From Candidatus Marispirochaeta associata (GTDB taxonomy: Bacteria > Spirochaetota > Spirochaetia > JC444 > Marispirochaetaceae), in the NCBI GenBank assembly GCA_001749745.1, contig JWTM01000424.1, positions 248,001 to 312,000 of the forward strand: a stretch of DNA of 64,000 nucleotides, read 5' to 3'. The position numbers and the translations under genes are program-made. The first letter of the stretch is position 1; each line of letters begins with the position of its first letter. The notes under the pieces are model-generated. The model ran no database searches. It was not told the origin of the DNA and worked only from the letters and a program-made list of their open reading frames with translations. Of the stretch, positions 33,700 to 43,446 are shown in pieces.

Positions 33700-34800
33700 T
33701 CAAGGACTAGTTTCCCCGTAGAAGGCCCAGGCGGAGAACCAGAAATGGTCTGCGGCGATTACCGGCTCAAGGCGGCTCCCCTGCAGTGGTCCGGAGACCG
33801 CCTCGCCCAGGCTATTCCAGCGGCTTCCGGTCTGAATGTCGGTTATACGACCCAGCCGGTAGCGGAAGCGGAGCTCCCGTTCTCCCAGGCGGCTCAGGTA
33901 GGCATTGGCAGATCCGACCGATCGCCCCTCTTCAATGGCCAGGCGGTCCAGGGCGGATGCCGTCCCCGGTTCAAAGAGGACCACCAGCCGCTCCCCCCTA
34001 AGGGTGAGTTCCCGTACGCGGCTCTGCGCAAGTTCCTCATAGGGCAGGATCTCCGTCTCGCCTCGGTGCGAGATCTGCAGCACCCGGGCGATCTCCTCTC
34101 GCTCCGGCGGCGTAGGGCCGTCGTAGAGGAATGGCCTGTTCCCCGGAGCGTCGTATCCCCGGTAGGGGTTCCTGCCGTAGGAGCGGTTGAAGCCCGTCTC
34201 CCGGGAGAGCACCTGAGCCTCAGGGAAGCGGTCGCGAGCCTCTCCCCAGGAAGCGCGTTGAACCGGCAAAAAGCTAAGGCGAGATCCGGTGTACCTGCCG
34301 GCGATCCCTTTCCCGTCGGCCTGTTGCCACCAGGTCTCCGTCTGCCGGTCGTACATAATCAGATTGCTGTTTCTTAAGCGTCCGGTGGTGCCGAAATCGA
34401 GAATGCGACCCTGAAAGCGGCGGTTGAAGGCTATTCCGGTATTGCAGAGGGGACAGAAGGTAACCGTTACGGCTGTGTCGCCGATCCGATCATTGACGAT
34501 CTCATGCCACATCAGGATCTGCAGGGGGTAAATTTTCACCTGGCCGTCGCGCCGCATCAGAAGTACCGGCTCCTTTTCGCCCAGCCACTGGTCGGCCGCT
34601 GCGGGAGCGACGAATTGCGGAGCGTCGATAGCGGGAATCCCGTCCTTGGGGGGCCCTCCTGAGCGTACCTCCGCGGGATCGACTGCCCTCCGACTGAAAT
34701 CGGTACTGAACTCACTCCTCGCGGCCTGGTCGAAGGCGAAGCCCGCAAAGGGAACCGGGACGAGAGAGAGTAGTAGGATTAATACGACTGACCTTGTCAT
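33700..34800 (-). CDS. DUF3179 domain-containing exported protein
   Basis: 366 residues from the ATG at 34800; the frame remains open upstream but would run into the divergent regulator. A signal peptide covers residues about 1-22. The DUF3179 pattern is clear: DGIPAIDAPQF, PLQILMWHEIVND, VTFCPLCNTGIAF with a CxxC pair, then ETWWQQ. The function of the family is unknown; the CPLC motif suggests a redox or metal-binding role outside the membrane. Confidence 0.87.
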   Translation of the reverse strand: MTRSVVLILLLSLVPVPFAGFAFDQAARSEFSTDFSRRAVDPAEVRSGGPPKDGIPAIDAPQFVAPAAADQWLGEKEPVLLMRRDGQVKIYPLQILMWHEIVNDRIGDTAVTVTFCPLCNTGIAFNRRFQGRILDFGTTGRLRNSNLIMYDRQTETWWQQADGKGIAGRYTGSRLSFLPVQRASWGEARDRFPEAQVLSRETGFNRSYGRNPYRGYDAPGNRPFLYDGPTPPEREEIARVLQISHRGETEILPYEELAQSRVRELTLRGERLVVLFEPGTASALDRLAIEEGRSVGSANAYLSRLGERELRFRYRLGRITDIQTGSRWNSLGEAVSGPLQGSRLEPVIAADHFWFSAWAFYGETSP

Positions 34801-34903
34801 GTTTTGAAAATACCGTAAAGTGGGTGGAAAAACCAGTTTTTCCAGCCGCTCTTTACCCCCGCCGACGGCCGGGTTACACTCCTGATGCGGCAGGAGAAGT
34901 AGT

Positions 34904-36049
34904 ATGATACAGAGGAAAACAGCCCAGGAGTTTATCAATAAGCTGGATACCCATATCGCCTCCAATGTGAACATTATGGATGAAGAGGGGATCATCATCG
35001 CCAGCCGCGACGCCGATCGGATCGGAAGTTTTCACGAGGCCGCGTACCGGCTGCTCCGCTATGGGCGGGACGAGGAGCGCATTCCGGCCGAGGCTGATCT
35101 CCCTCTCGGGGCCCTGCCGGGAATCAATTTGCCCCTGCAGGTCGAGGGGAAGCCCCTGGGCGTGCTCGGGGTAACCGGGAATCCCGATGAGATGCATGAG
35201 TTGGCCTATGCGTTGAAGAGTTCCATGGAGATGCTGATCGAGCTGGAGCAGTATAAGGATCGTCTTTTTCACCGTCATAATCGCAAGAATCTTTTTATGA
35301 GTCGTCTGCTGCAGGACGAACCCTACCGTTCCCGGGAGGTGGAGATTATGGCCGCCCAGCTGGGGTACGACAAACCCTGTGTGCGGGCGCCGGTACTTCT
35401 GCGTCTGAAGGCGGATGATGCTTACCGCCTAGAGCGGCATATCAAGGAAAATGGACTCCTCGAACGGGAGGATTTAAATTTTACTCCCCCCGACGGTGCC
35501 CTGCTTATCTTTCGCCGGGTAAGCATTGAAAAGCGGGGAGCCCTGGAAGCTTATCGCCGGGAGTTGGAGGAATTCGCCGGCGAACTGCTGGAGTTTGTGC
35601 AAGCGCACTGCGACGCGGCTGGCGCCGCCGTCTATATCGGTTCGCCCCAGGATCGTTGGGATGATTACCGCAGCGCCTACCGGCAGACTCTTTGGCTCGA
35701 ATCGCGAATCGGTGTCGAGGCCATGGGGATATTCTTCTTTCTCGACCACCTGCAGCACTACTTTCTCTCCCGTATCCCGCGGGAGGAGTTTCTGGCCGGC
35801 TGCCGGCTCTTCTCCGAGCTGCTCGACGGCACCCAGAGGGGTTCACTGTTAGAGACCGCCGCCGCCCTCAATGAGGCGAACCTTAATATCAAGGAGGCGG
35901 CATCCCGCCTCGGCCTTCACCGCAATACCGTTAGCGCTCGGCTGGAAAAAATACGGGAGACCTTCGGTATCGATCCGGTCAACGACGCCCATGGGAAGGA
36001 GCTTCTCTTTCTGCTGGTTGCCTTTCATGAGCTCTTCGGGGAGAACTAA
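34904..36049 (+). CDS. cdaR: CdaR-family sugar-diacid/glycerate regulator
   Basis: 381 residues. The N-terminal sugar-diacid recognition domain (about 1-135) has the GxxIIASRDADRIG and GVLGVTGNPDEM patterns. The C-terminal PucR/CdaR helix-turn-helix is LNEANLNIKEAASRLGLHRNTVSARLEKI. It should activate the following gntP-glycerate kinase operon in response to glycerate, glucarate or a related acid. A TGTGCAT-G-ATGCACA palindrome lies between it and gntP. The symbol indicates family. Confidence 0.92.
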   Translation: MIQRKTAQEFINKLDTHIASNVNIMDEEGIIIASRDADRIGSFHEAAYRLLRYGRDEERIPAEADLPLGALPGINLPLQVEGKPLGVLGVTGNPDEMHELAYALKSSMEMLIELEQYKDRLFHRHNRKNLFMSRLLQDEPYRSREVEIMAAQLGYDKPCVRAPVLLRLKADDAYRLERHIKENGLLEREDLNFTPPDGALLIFRRVSIEKRGALEAYRRELEEFAGELLEFVQAHCDAAGAAVYIGSPQDRWDDYRSAYRQTLWLESRIGVEAMGIFFFLDHLQHYFLSRIPREEFLAGCRLFSELLDGTQRGSLLETAAALNEANLNIKEAASRLGLHRNTVSARLEKIRETFGIDPVNDAHGKELLFLLVAFHELFGEN

Positions 36050-36063
36050 GGCTCACACTTCAT

Positions 36064-36078
36064 TGTGCATGATGCACA
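36064..36078 (+). promoter_or_regulatory. Candidate CdaR operator
   Basis: TGTGCAT-G-ATGCACA, a perfect 7+7 inverted repeat 15 bp after the cdaR stop and about 95 bp before the gntP start. Confidence 0.5.
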
Positions 36079-36113
36079 GTTTTACCCACTATTTCGTGTA
36101 ATTTTGCCCATAT

Positions 36114-36132
36114 GATTCTTTTCTCAAGAATC
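36114..36132 (+). promoter_or_regulatory. Second inverted repeat before gntP
   Basis: GATTCTT-N5-AAGAATC. There is no T-run after it, so it is more likely an operator or mRNA leader hairpin than a terminator. Confidence 0.4.
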
Positions 36133-36172
36133 GTAAAATGAACCATCTAGACCATTTCATTGGAGGTACTAC

Positions 36173-37504
36173 ATGGTTTCAGGTGGAATTGCTCTTCTAT
36201 TTCTCTTGTTCGCCGTGGCTCTCATCATTCTGATGACCGCCCGCTACAACATGAACGCTTTCGTCGTGTTGGTCAGCGTCGCCTTCCTCTACGGTCTCGC
36301 AATCGGCTTGCCGTTGACGGATATTGTAGCGACCATCCGATCCGGTTTCGGCGGTACGCTGGGGTATATCGGAATCGTGATTATCGCAGGGACGATCATC
36401 GGTATCATCCTCGAGAAGACCGGCGCGGCTCTGGCCATGACCCAGGCTATTCTCAAGGTCGTCGGTAAGGAACGATCACCCCTCGCCATGAGCATCGCCG
36501 GTTATGTAGTTTCTATCCCGGTCTTCTGCGACTCGGGCTATGTAATCCTGACTCCGCTCAATAAAGCCCTTTCCGAGGAGACGGGAAAATCGATGGCGGT
36601 TATGTCCGTTGCCCTGGCCACGGGACTCTATGCAACCCATACCCTCGTTCCGCCTACGCCCGGTCCCATTGCCGCGGCCGGCACCCTGGGGGCAGATCTG
36701 GGGGCGGTTATCGGAATGGGCTTGATTGTATCCATCCCGGCGATGATCGCCGGACTCCTCTGGGCCACGATGTTCGCCAAGCGGTTCGATATAAAGGTCG
36801 AACTGGAGGAGACCTACCAGGATCTGATCAAAAAATACGGCAAACTTCCCGGAGCTTTGCACTCCTTTCTCCCCCTGCTGATTCCTATTCTACTCATCTT
36901 GCTGAAGTCGATCGCCGCATACCCCACCAAGCCCTTCGGCGAAGGCGGGTTCGCTGAGTTTATCGCCTTTATCGGTGATCCGGTAACGGCGCTAATGATA
37001 GGCATATTCATTGCTCTGACCCTGGTTAAAAAGGATGTCCGCAAGGCGGCGGTCTCCGATTGGATGAGCGAAGGGGTGAAGAACGCCGCGCTTATTCTGG
37101 CGATAACCGGCGCCGGAGGAGCGTTCGGAGCGATCTTGAAGGCCTCGCCTATGGCGGAGTTCATCAACACCAATATGTCGAGTCTGCGGATCGGGATTCT
37201 CCTGCCCTTCCTGATCTCCGCTGCCCTCAAGACGGCCCAGGGATCGTCGACGGTGGCAATAATCACCACCGCATCGATTATGGCGCCGCTCCTCGCACCA
37301 TTGGGACTGAATCCGGCGTTGACGGTTCTGGCCATAGGCGCGGGTTCGATGGTTATCTCCCACGCCAACGACTCCTATTTCTGGGTTGTTTCGCAGTTTT
37401 CGAACATGGAAGTCTCTACTTCCTATAAGGCCTACTCGACTGCAACCTTGATCGAAGGCGTAGTCGCCTTTCTCGGGGTGGCTATTCTCTCTATCTTTAT
37501 TTAA
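36173..37504 (+). CDS. GntP-family permease, probable glycerate/aldonate transporter
   Basis: 443 residues, about 12-14 membrane segments, standard GntP length, with GGAGG before the ATG. Typical stretches: RSGFGGTLGYIGIVIIAGTIIG near residue 60, PVFCDSGYVILTPL, THTLVPPTPGPIAAA, and LKTAQGSSTVAIITTASI in the second half. The family takes up gluconate and related acids by H+ symport. The downstream glycerate kinase suggests glycerate as substrate (inference). Confidence 0.92.
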   Translation: MVSGGIALLFLLFAVALIILMTARYNMNAFVVLVSVAFLYGLAIGLPLTDIVATIRSGFGGTLGYIGIVIIAGTIIGIILEKTGAALAMTQAILKVVGKERSPLAMSIAGYVVSIPVFCDSGYVILTPLNKALSEETGKSMAVMSVALATGLYATHTLVPPTPGPIAAAGTLGADLGAVIGMGLIVSIPAMIAGLLWATMFAKRFDIKVELEETYQDLIKKYGKLPGALHSFLPLLIPILLILLKSIAAYPTKPFGEGGFAEFIAFIGDPVTALMIGIFIALTLVKKDVRKAAVSDWMSEGVKNAALILAITGAGGAFGAILKASPMAEFINTNMSSLRIGILLPFLISAALKTAQGSSTVAIITTASIMAPLLAPLGLNPALTVLAIGAGSMVISHANDSYFWVVSQFSNMEVSTSYKAYSTATLIEGVVAFLGVAILSIFI

Positions 37505-37515
37505 GGCAATCAAGC

Positions 37516-37538
37516 GGGAGGGGAGCCGCTCCCCTCCC
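37516..37538 (+). other. Strong hairpin between gntP and the TPR gene
   Basis: GGGAGGGGAG pairs perfectly with CTCCCCTCCC around CCG. There is no T-run, so attenuation or 3'-end stabilisation of the gntP transcript is more likely than full termination. Confidence 0.55.
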
Positions 37539-37563
37539 TATTCGTACGGTATAGGATAACAAT

Positions 37564-38214
37564 TTGGGTATACTCTTTAAGAAACTGAATCAGCGCCTGG
37601 CTTTTAATCACTTAATCAGCGGTAATTACCAGAAGGCGGAACGCTACTTTCAGCGTCAGCTCAAATCATCACCCGGGGCGGTAGGCAATCGCTACAATAT
37701 GGGATTGGTCAAGCTTGCCCAGGGCGAGTACGCCGAGGCGGTGGAGTTCTTTCGGGACGAGCTCGAACGTTTTGGGGAGGAGTACCATCGTCTCCGATCA
37801 CTAGCGGATGCCTATTATCTCTGGGAAAAGGCGGAGGAGGCCCGTCATTGGTATCGCCAGGCTAAAGAGATGGTTTCATCCGATAAGGAGCGGGCCCTGA
37901 TCACGGCTCGCTTGCAGATATGCGAAGAGCCGGAACTGCTCGGAAGGGCAGTAGAAGGCGCCCGGAGTTTCGAGCAGGCGGTTGCCGCACAGAAGGAGGG
38001 CCGTATCGAAGAGGCTATCGCTGCCTGTCTTCGCGCCGTCGAGGCTGATCCGACTAATTTCATGGCCCGCAATAACCTCGGGTCGATCTATTTGAATGAA
38101 AAGAACGATCTTCTCCGGGCCCGGGCCGAGTTCGAGGCCGCTCTGGAGTATAGTGATCTTCCATTGATACATAAGAATTTGCAGCTATGTAAGGCTAAGG
38201 AGAGTGATGTATGA
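37564..38214 (+). CDS. TPR-repeat protein
   Basis: 216 residues starting at TTG with AGGA six bases upstream. It contains several tetratricopeptide-like helix pairs: HLISGNYQKAERYFQRQL, GLVKLAQGEYAEAVEFF, and QKEGRIEEAIAACLRAVEADP near the C-terminus. No signal peptide is present, so it should be cytosolic. It lies between the permease and the glycerate kinase and overlaps the kinase start by 4 bp. TPR proteins mediate protein contacts; its partner is unknown. Confidence 0.8.
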   Translation: MGILFKKLNQRLAFNHLISGNYQKAERYFQRQLKSSPGAVGNRYNMGLVKLAQGEYAEAVEFFRDELERFGEEYHRLRSLADAYYLWEKAEEARHWYRQAKEMVSSDKERALITARLQICEEPELLGRAVEGARSFEQAVAAQKEGRIEEAIAACLRAVEADPTNFMARNNLGSIYLNEKNDLLRARAEFEAALEYSDLPLIHKNLQLCKAKESDV

Positions 38215-39566
38215 AGATGCTAGAGTCCGCCCAATCGATTTTTAATGCCGCCCTGCGCAGGGTAGATCCTGCGCTGATGCTCAAGGAGCTCCTTTCTCTC
38301 GAGGGGGATACCTTGACCATCCGTACCGAGGGGGAGACCTATAGCTATGATCTATCCGCGTATGATGAGCTGCTGGTAATCGGCGCGGGGAAGGCCAGCG
38401 CCAAGATGGCCTTGGGACTGGAATCGGTGCTGGGCGAAAGGATCAGCCGCGGTCTGGTGGCCGTCAAGGAGGGACATACCGAAGATCTCTCCCGGATAGA
38501 GCTGATCGAGGCGGGGCATCCCATGCCCGATGCGCGGAGCGTCGAAGCGGGCCGACGGATTGCCGAACTCTGTCGTGCCTCGGGGGAGAGAACCCTTATT
38601 ATCAATCTGATCTCCGGCGGAGGGTCGGCCATTCTGACCGCGCCCTACCGGGATGACCGGCATAGCTTGAGTCTTGAGGATCTGCAGCAGGTCACCAAGC
38701 TGCTCCTCGGCTGCGGAGCGCCGATACAGGAGATCAACTGCGTCCGCAAGCATCTCTCCGGCGTCAAGGGCGGGCGCCTGGCTGCGGCGGCCGCACCGGC
38801 GACCCTGGCGAGTTTCATCCTCTCCGATGTTATCGGGGACCCCCTGAATGCGATCGCCTCTGGACCGAGCGTGCCCGATCCGACCACCTACGCCGACGCG
38901 GGCGAGATTATCCGCAAGTACGACCTGGAAAGTCGGCTGCCTAGAGCCGCTGCAGAGCTTCTCTCCGACGGGTTGAAGGGTAAAGTGGCCGATACCCCCG
39001 ACGAATCGAATCCAATCTTTGCCAAGGTTGAGAATATCCTGATCGGCACCAATATCTCCGCCCTGCAGGCGGCGGCGGAGGAGGCCGGGCGGCTCGGCTA
39101 CCACCCCTTGGTGCTCACCTCGCAGCTCACCGGCGAGGCCCGGGAGATAGCGAAGCTTTTCTCCGGTATGGCGAAGGACCTCCGCTTAGGGAGGCTCGCC
39201 TTCGAGAAACCCTGCTGCGTTATTGCCGGCGGAGAGACGACGGTCACCCTCAAGGGGGACGGCAAAGGCGGCCGGAATCAGGAGATGGCCCTGGCCTTCC
39301 TGCTGGAGTACCTGGACAATCCTGCCGCCCTGGAGCAGGTGCTCTTTCTCTCCGGCGGTACCGACGGAAATGACGGACCGACCGATGCCGCCGGCGGTTT
39401 TATGCATGCCGGTGTGGCCCGCACCGCGCGTGAGGCAGGTCTGAATCCGCTAGAGTTTATCGAACGGAGCGACTCCTACCATTTCCTGAAAAAGGCCGGA
39501 GGGCTCTTGATAACCGGCCCGACCAACACGAATGTTTGCGATGTTCAGCTCCTCTTGGTACATTAA
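38211..39566 (+). CDS. gckA: Glycerate 2-kinase (GckA/MOFRL type)
   Basis: 451 residues, normal length. N-terminal DUF4147 domain (LLVIGAGKASAKMALGLE, GHPMPDARSVEAGRRI, NLISGGGSAI) and C-terminal MOFRL domain (GKGGRNQEMALAFL, SGGTDGNDGPTDAAGG). It phosphorylates D-glycerate to 2-phosphoglycerate, feeding lower glycolysis. Together with the CdaR-type regulator and GntP permease it makes a compact glycerate-use module. Confidence 0.93.
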   Translation: MKMLESAQSIFNAALRRVDPALMLKELLSLEGDTLTIRTEGETYSYDLSAYDELLVIGAGKASAKMALGLESVLGERISRGLVAVKEGHTEDLSRIELIEAGHPMPDARSVEAGRRIAELCRASGERTLIINLISGGGSAILTAPYRDDRHSLSLEDLQQVTKLLLGCGAPIQEINCVRKHLSGVKGGRLAAAAAPATLASFILSDVIGDPLNAIASGPSVPDPTTYADAGEIIRKYDLESRLPRAAAELLSDGLKGKVADTPDESNPIFAKVENILIGTNISALQAAAEEAGRLGYHPLVLTSQLTGEAREIAKLFSGMAKDLRLGRLAFEKPCCVIAGGETTVTLKGDGKGGRNQEMALAFLLEYLDNPAALEQVLFLSGGTDGNDGPTDAAGGFMHAGVARTAREAGLNPLEFIERSDSYHFLKKAGGLLITGPTNTNVCDVQLLLVH

Positions 39567-39571
39567 GGGCT

Positions 39572-39787
39572 ATGAAAAGACGCATCGATTTAGCGAACGA
39601 GATCGAGGCTGCCCGCTTTAGCTCTATTCTGGATGAGGAGGAGATCCCGAATACGGTCGTCTCCAACCATTCCACCCCGTACGACGGTATCTTCCAGCTG
39701 CAGAACGGCTGGGGCTTTGCCGAGGTGCCCGAAGAGTACGGAGAGAAAGCGGAGCGTCTCTTGGCAGAGTACCGGGAGTCGATTTAA
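39572..39787 (+). CDS. Small DUF2007-like protein
   Basis: 71 residues from the ATG at 39572, 5 bases after the kinase stop. The pattern RIDLANEIEAARFSSILDEEEIPNTV and WGFAEVPEEYGEKAERLLAEY resembles the DUF2007 putative signal-transducing family, a single alpha/beta unit. No catalytic residues are recognisable. It is likely cotranscribed with the glycerate operon; role unknown. Confidence 0.7.
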   Translation: MKRRIDLANEIEAARFSSILDEEEIPNTVVSNHSTPYDGIFQLQNGWGFAEVPEEYGEKAERLLAEYRESI

Positions 39788-39844
39788 TGAACTTCTGATG
39801 GTTCGCCGGTCAAAATGTGATACAATCTCCCATTAAATAACAGG

Positions 39845-41098
39845 ATGCATGGGATGTGGCTGCGGATTCATCTGGCGAGCCTCGGTGCCGGCGCCGGGGC
39901 GATGGCTATTTTTACCTTTCTCATATTCTCCCTCGCCTATCTTCTGTTTGTCTCCCATGACCGCCTTCATCTTCGTTTTCTGCTGCTCCAGGCCGTCTTT
40001 CTCCCATACTTGACCGGCTACGCCTTCTATACCTCGGGCACCGAGCTCTGGTGGGTGCTACTCTGGTACCGGATATGCGTAACCGGGCTGATCCTTACCC
40101 CCCTGGCCCTCGAGTTCTTTCTAGGGGCGCTCCTCGAGCGAGAACGGCGTTTCTTCCAGTCTGTTTTGCTGGGAATGGCGCTCTTCTTTTTGCTGCTTTT
40201 ATGGGGCTTTCCTCAAACCATGGCCACCGGTTCTATTGTCGCTCATCCGCTGAAAGGCTTCTGGTCGGTGGAGAAAGGGAGTCTCTACCCCCTCTTTGTC
40301 GCTTACGAGCTTGGAGCGGTGTTGATTTCGATGCTGCTCTTCTCCCTGAAGATTCTAGGCGACGGCGCACTCCGCCGTCGCTACCGCTTTATCCTGATCG
40401 GATTCGGCTGTTGGCTTCTCAACGGTCTCTTCGACGCTTTAGCGGCGCTGAAGCTCTTCGAGGCGGTTACCGCACCCTGGTTCGGGCCTATCGCCATGGT
40501 GGCCGCCATCGGAATTCATCTCGGCCTCTGGATGGAGGAAAACAACCGGACCATCAAGAAGCAGATGGAAGAGAACCAGATCCTACGCTACAAACTCAAG
40601 TTCGATCCCCTTACCGACCTCTACTCCCGGGAATTCTTCAATACGATCCTGGAGATTGAATCCGAGGGCTGGGGGCGGAATCAGCAGGAGCACAGTATTC
40701 TCTTCATCGACGCCGACAATTTCAAAGGCATCAACGATCGTTACGGCCACTCCGCGGGAGACGAGGTACTGAAGCTGATCGGCAGTATCGTGCGGGACAA
40801 TGTTCGCCGGTCGGATATCCCCTCCCGATACGGCGGGGACGAGTTTATCATCCTCCTCAAGGAGTGCTCCGAGGATGCTGCCAAGCGCTTGGCGGAGAAG
40901 ATGATAGGCGAGTATGCGGCTTCCCTGAAGCGGCTCTTTGCGGATATTCCCGACGGTTTCTCAGGCTTAAGTATCGGGATCGCCTCTACCGTTCTCTGGC
41001 GCGACGGCGAAGCGGATCTGATTGCCGCGGCGGACGAGGCTATGTACCGCTCGAAGCGGCTCGGCAAGAACTGCGTCATCGTCGCCGAAGCCGGTTAG
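39845..41098 (+). CDS. 7TM-GGDEF diguanylate cyclase
   Basis: 417 residues. About the first 235 residues form seven membrane segments like the sensor of the protein at 5407, but no PAS domain follows. A short helix (NRTIKKQMEENQILRYKLK) links directly to the GGDEF domain. DPLTDLYSREFF opens the domain, RYGGDEF is intact, and RRSD five residues before it is the inhibitory site. It should be an active cyclic di-GMP synthase at the inner membrane. Its end overlaps the convergent polymerase gene by 4 bp. Confidence 0.9.
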   Translation: MHGMWLRIHLASLGAGAGAMAIFTFLIFSLAYLLFVSHDRLHLRFLLLQAVFLPYLTGYAFYTSGTELWWVLLWYRICVTGLILTPLALEFFLGALLERERRFFQSVLLGMALFFLLLLWGFPQTMATGSIVAHPLKGFWSVEKGSLYPLFVAYELGAVLISMLLFSLKILGDGALRRRYRFILIGFGCWLLNGLFDALAALKLFEAVTAPWFGPIAMVAAIGIHLGLWMEENNRTIKKQMEENQILRYKLKFDPLTDLYSREFFNTILEIESEGWGRNQQEHSILFIDADNFKGINDRYGHSAGDEVLKLIGSIVRDNVRRSDIPSRYGGDEFIILLKECSEDAAKRLAEKMIGEYAASLKRLFADIPDGFSGLSIGIASTVLWRDGEADLIAAADEAMYRSKRLGKNCVIVAEAG

Positions 41099-43395
41099 AA
41101 GAGCTCCAGCTGTTTTCCTTCCACGATCTCGTCGAAGCTGGTTCCGAGAAAGGGGAGCACCCCATCGGCCACCGGTTTCAACTGCTTCTCGATGTAGTGG
41201 CCGTAGTCGATTTGCGTCGGATTCAGCTTGACCGGTACCGGCCCCTCGGGGGTAATCAGATACTCTACACTCCGCAGATTGAGCTTCTCCTCCGGATCGA
41301 GCATACGGGCCGCTCTTACATGGGGCGGCGCGCTCTTGGTGTACTCACGACTGTTTTTCGTCAGCCGCCGGCGATAGACGAGCTCCGCGTCCCGGCCGCC
41401 GTTCTTTACCTGCTCCACCGTATCGCGCAGCCAGTCCGGAATCTCTCGATTGGAAAAGAATCGGTCGAACAGCTCCCGCTGGAATCGTCGTGCCAGTTCG
41501 GTCCAGTCGGAACGGACCGACTCCATCCCGCGGAACTCGATCTCGCCGCTCCCGGCCAGGCGGCCCACGTAGCGCTTTCTGGCCCCTTCGCCTCCGGCCC
41601 GCATGGGGGGCAGGAAGAATACATCGTAGTGCTTCTCGTACTCGAGCTCCAAGAAGGAATCCGCCCCGTACTCGTCTCCCAGACGCCGCAGGAAGTGGGT
41701 GTTGACCTTCAGTACCAGCTCGGCCGCGGCGGCGTCGGCATTCTGCTCTTCTCCGGGCTTGAACTGGACGAAGACCGAATCGGTGTCGCCGTATATCACG
41801 GTGTAGCCCAACTCCCGCAGGAAGCCGGCGGTCTCCTTCAATACCCACTGGCCGGTGCCGGTTATCGCAGTCGGCAGGTCCGGATGATAGAAACGGCAGC
41901 CCGGAGTGCCCATCACGCCGTAGAAGCTGTTCATCAGAATCTTGATCGCCTGGCTCAAGGTCGTATCCCCAGCCCGTTTGGCCTCGGCCCGACGCTCGAG
42001 GAGCTTCCCGATCTGTTCGGGGAGGATGCTAACCGCTCTGTTGAAAGCGATCCCCGCCGGGGTGTCTCCCGGATCCTCGGCGGCGAGGAGTCTGGCCAGG
42101 GGATCGATCTTGAAGCTGCGGATGATCGAGGGGTAGAGACTCTTGAAATCGAGCACCGCCACCTGTTCGTAGCGTCCGGCGTCGCTGGTGAAGACGTAGC
42201 CCCCGGCGGCATGGCCCTCGGCGCGGATATCCGCCGTGTCCGGCGCAGCATAGCCCGCCCGGTGGAAGCGGGGCAGGTAGAAGAAGTCGAAGGCCGCCAC
42301 CGACATACTGACCTTGTCCAGTCTGAGGCCGGTAACGAGGCTCCGGGTCAGAAACTGGGTATCCACCCCGCTTTGTTCGAAGATCCGACTCACCAGGCGA
42401 CAGTCCTCGAAGTTGTAGCGGGCCAGTTCGGCCTTGTCCTCCCGAAAGAGCCGGATAATCTCAGCGAACTTATCCTCCTCGTCGGAGATAGTCTTCCCCG
42501 TCCCCAGGAGTTCATGGGCCACCGTGTCGAGGGCGAAGTTCTCGAAGCGGTGGAATCCGGCCCGCATCACCTGCGGCCCGTCCAGTACGATCCGTCCGGC
42601 GATCTCCGCCGAGCGCATCCCGGACTGCTTCTGAAAGGTCTTTACCTCGCTCTCGTCCCGGCCCAGACTGAAGCGCAATCCCGCCCGCCTGTAGGCCGTG
42701 ATAAGCCTTTCCAGGTCGAAGCCGATTACATTCCAGCCGATAATCAGGTCCGGATCCAGGGCCAGAATCGAGCGCAGGGCGCCGGCAAGCATCTGCTTCT
42801 CATCCGCGTAGGCGATCCGCTGAAAATCACCGCTCTCTTCGGTCTTCCCGCCGACCATGTGTACGGTCCCCGTCTCCAGTCCTCCGCGATCGGTAAAGTG
42901 GCAGCCGATGCAGTAGATCTCATCCTTCGGTCCGGTCTCGATGTCGAGGGATAAGCGGCTGAAGCGGGGCTGGTAGTCGGCGCTGCGGATCTCCGGATTG
43001 AGCAGGGTCCGCATTGCCGGTCCCTCGATGCCTCTTCCCCGATACTCGAGGGTGCGGTGGATGAAGCGCTCCATCAGAAAGCGCTCTTCAGGGCGTACAT
43101 CGCTCTCTAAGAGGCGGTCGCCCCGGTCCCGCATAGCGCGCCGGGTCTCGTAGAAGCTTCGCAGGGTCGGGAAGTAGAGGCCGTCCAGCTCCTCGCCGGC
43201 GAAACTCTTCAGTCCCAGTTCCCGCCGTCTCCCGGCCGGCGGAGCAGGGTTCTCCCGGGGAATGAAGTAGAGCGGTTCCTGATCCGTAAAGCGCAGCAGC
43301 AATGGTCCTAAGTCGTCTACAGCGTAGAGGCGGATCTCGCAGCCGGCGGAGGTATCGAGGCTCTGTTCGGTAAGGATGTAGCAGCGTCCGGTCAC
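41095..43395 (-). CDS. polB: Family B DNA polymerase, Pol II type
   Basis: 766 residues from a GTG at 43395 (GGTGG upstream), close to the 783 of E. coli Pol II; the frame is open further upstream but would overlap the divergent gene. Proofreading exonuclease motifs: Exo I LSLDIETG (about residue 150), Exo II IIGWNVIGFDLERL, Exo III YNFEDCRLV. Polymerase motifs: A DFKSLYPSIIRSFKIDP, B KILMNSFYGVMGTP, C VIYGDTDSVFV. All catalytic Asp residues are present. Pol II restarts or bypasses stalled forks in SOS-type repair; no LexA box was recognised here. Confidence 0.94.
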   Translation of the reverse strand: MTGRCYILTEQSLDTSAGCEIRLYAVDDLGPLLLRFTDQEPLYFIPRENPAPPAGRRRELGLKSFAGEELDGLYFPTLRSFYETRRAMRDRGDRLLESDVRPEERFLMERFIHRTLEYRGRGIEGPAMRTLLNPEIRSADYQPRFSRLSLDIETGPKDEIYCIGCHFTDRGGLETGTVHMVGGKTEESGDFQRIAYADEKQMLAGALRSILALDPDLIIGWNVIGFDLERLITAYRRAGLRFSLGRDESEVKTFQKQSGMRSAEIAGRIVLDGPQVMRAGFHRFENFALDTVAHELLGTGKTISDEEDKFAEIIRLFREDKAELARYNFEDCRLVSRIFEQSGVDTQFLTRSLVTGLRLDKVSMSVAAFDFFYLPRFHRAGYAAPDTADIRAEGHAAGGYVFTSDAGRYEQVAVLDFKSLYPSIIRSFKIDPLARLLAAEDPGDTPAGIAFNRAVSILPEQIGKLLERRAEAKRAGDTTLSQAIKILMNSFYGVMGTPGCRFYHPDLPTAITGTGQWVLKETAGFLRELGYTVIYGDTDSVFVQFKPGEEQNADAAAAELVLKVNTHFLRRLGDEYGADSFLELEYEKHYDVFFLPPMRAGGEGARKRYVGRLAGSGEIEFRGMESVRSDWTELARRFQRELFDRFFSNREIPDWLRDTVEQVKNGGRDAELVYRRRLTKNSREYTKSAPPHVRAARMLDPEEKLNLRSVEYLITPEGPVPVKLNPTQIDYGHYIEKQLKPVADGVLPFLGTSFDEIVEGKQLELF

Positions 43396-43446
43396 GGGAT
43401 GATCCACCCGTACAGGATAGCCCGAATATGCTACACTTTCCACACG

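Noticed and set aside
40864..42954. A 696-codon open frame on the plus strand
   Set aside because: It is antisense to the Pol II gene, whose exonuclease and polymerase motifs are all intact; the plus-strand translation shows no family motif.
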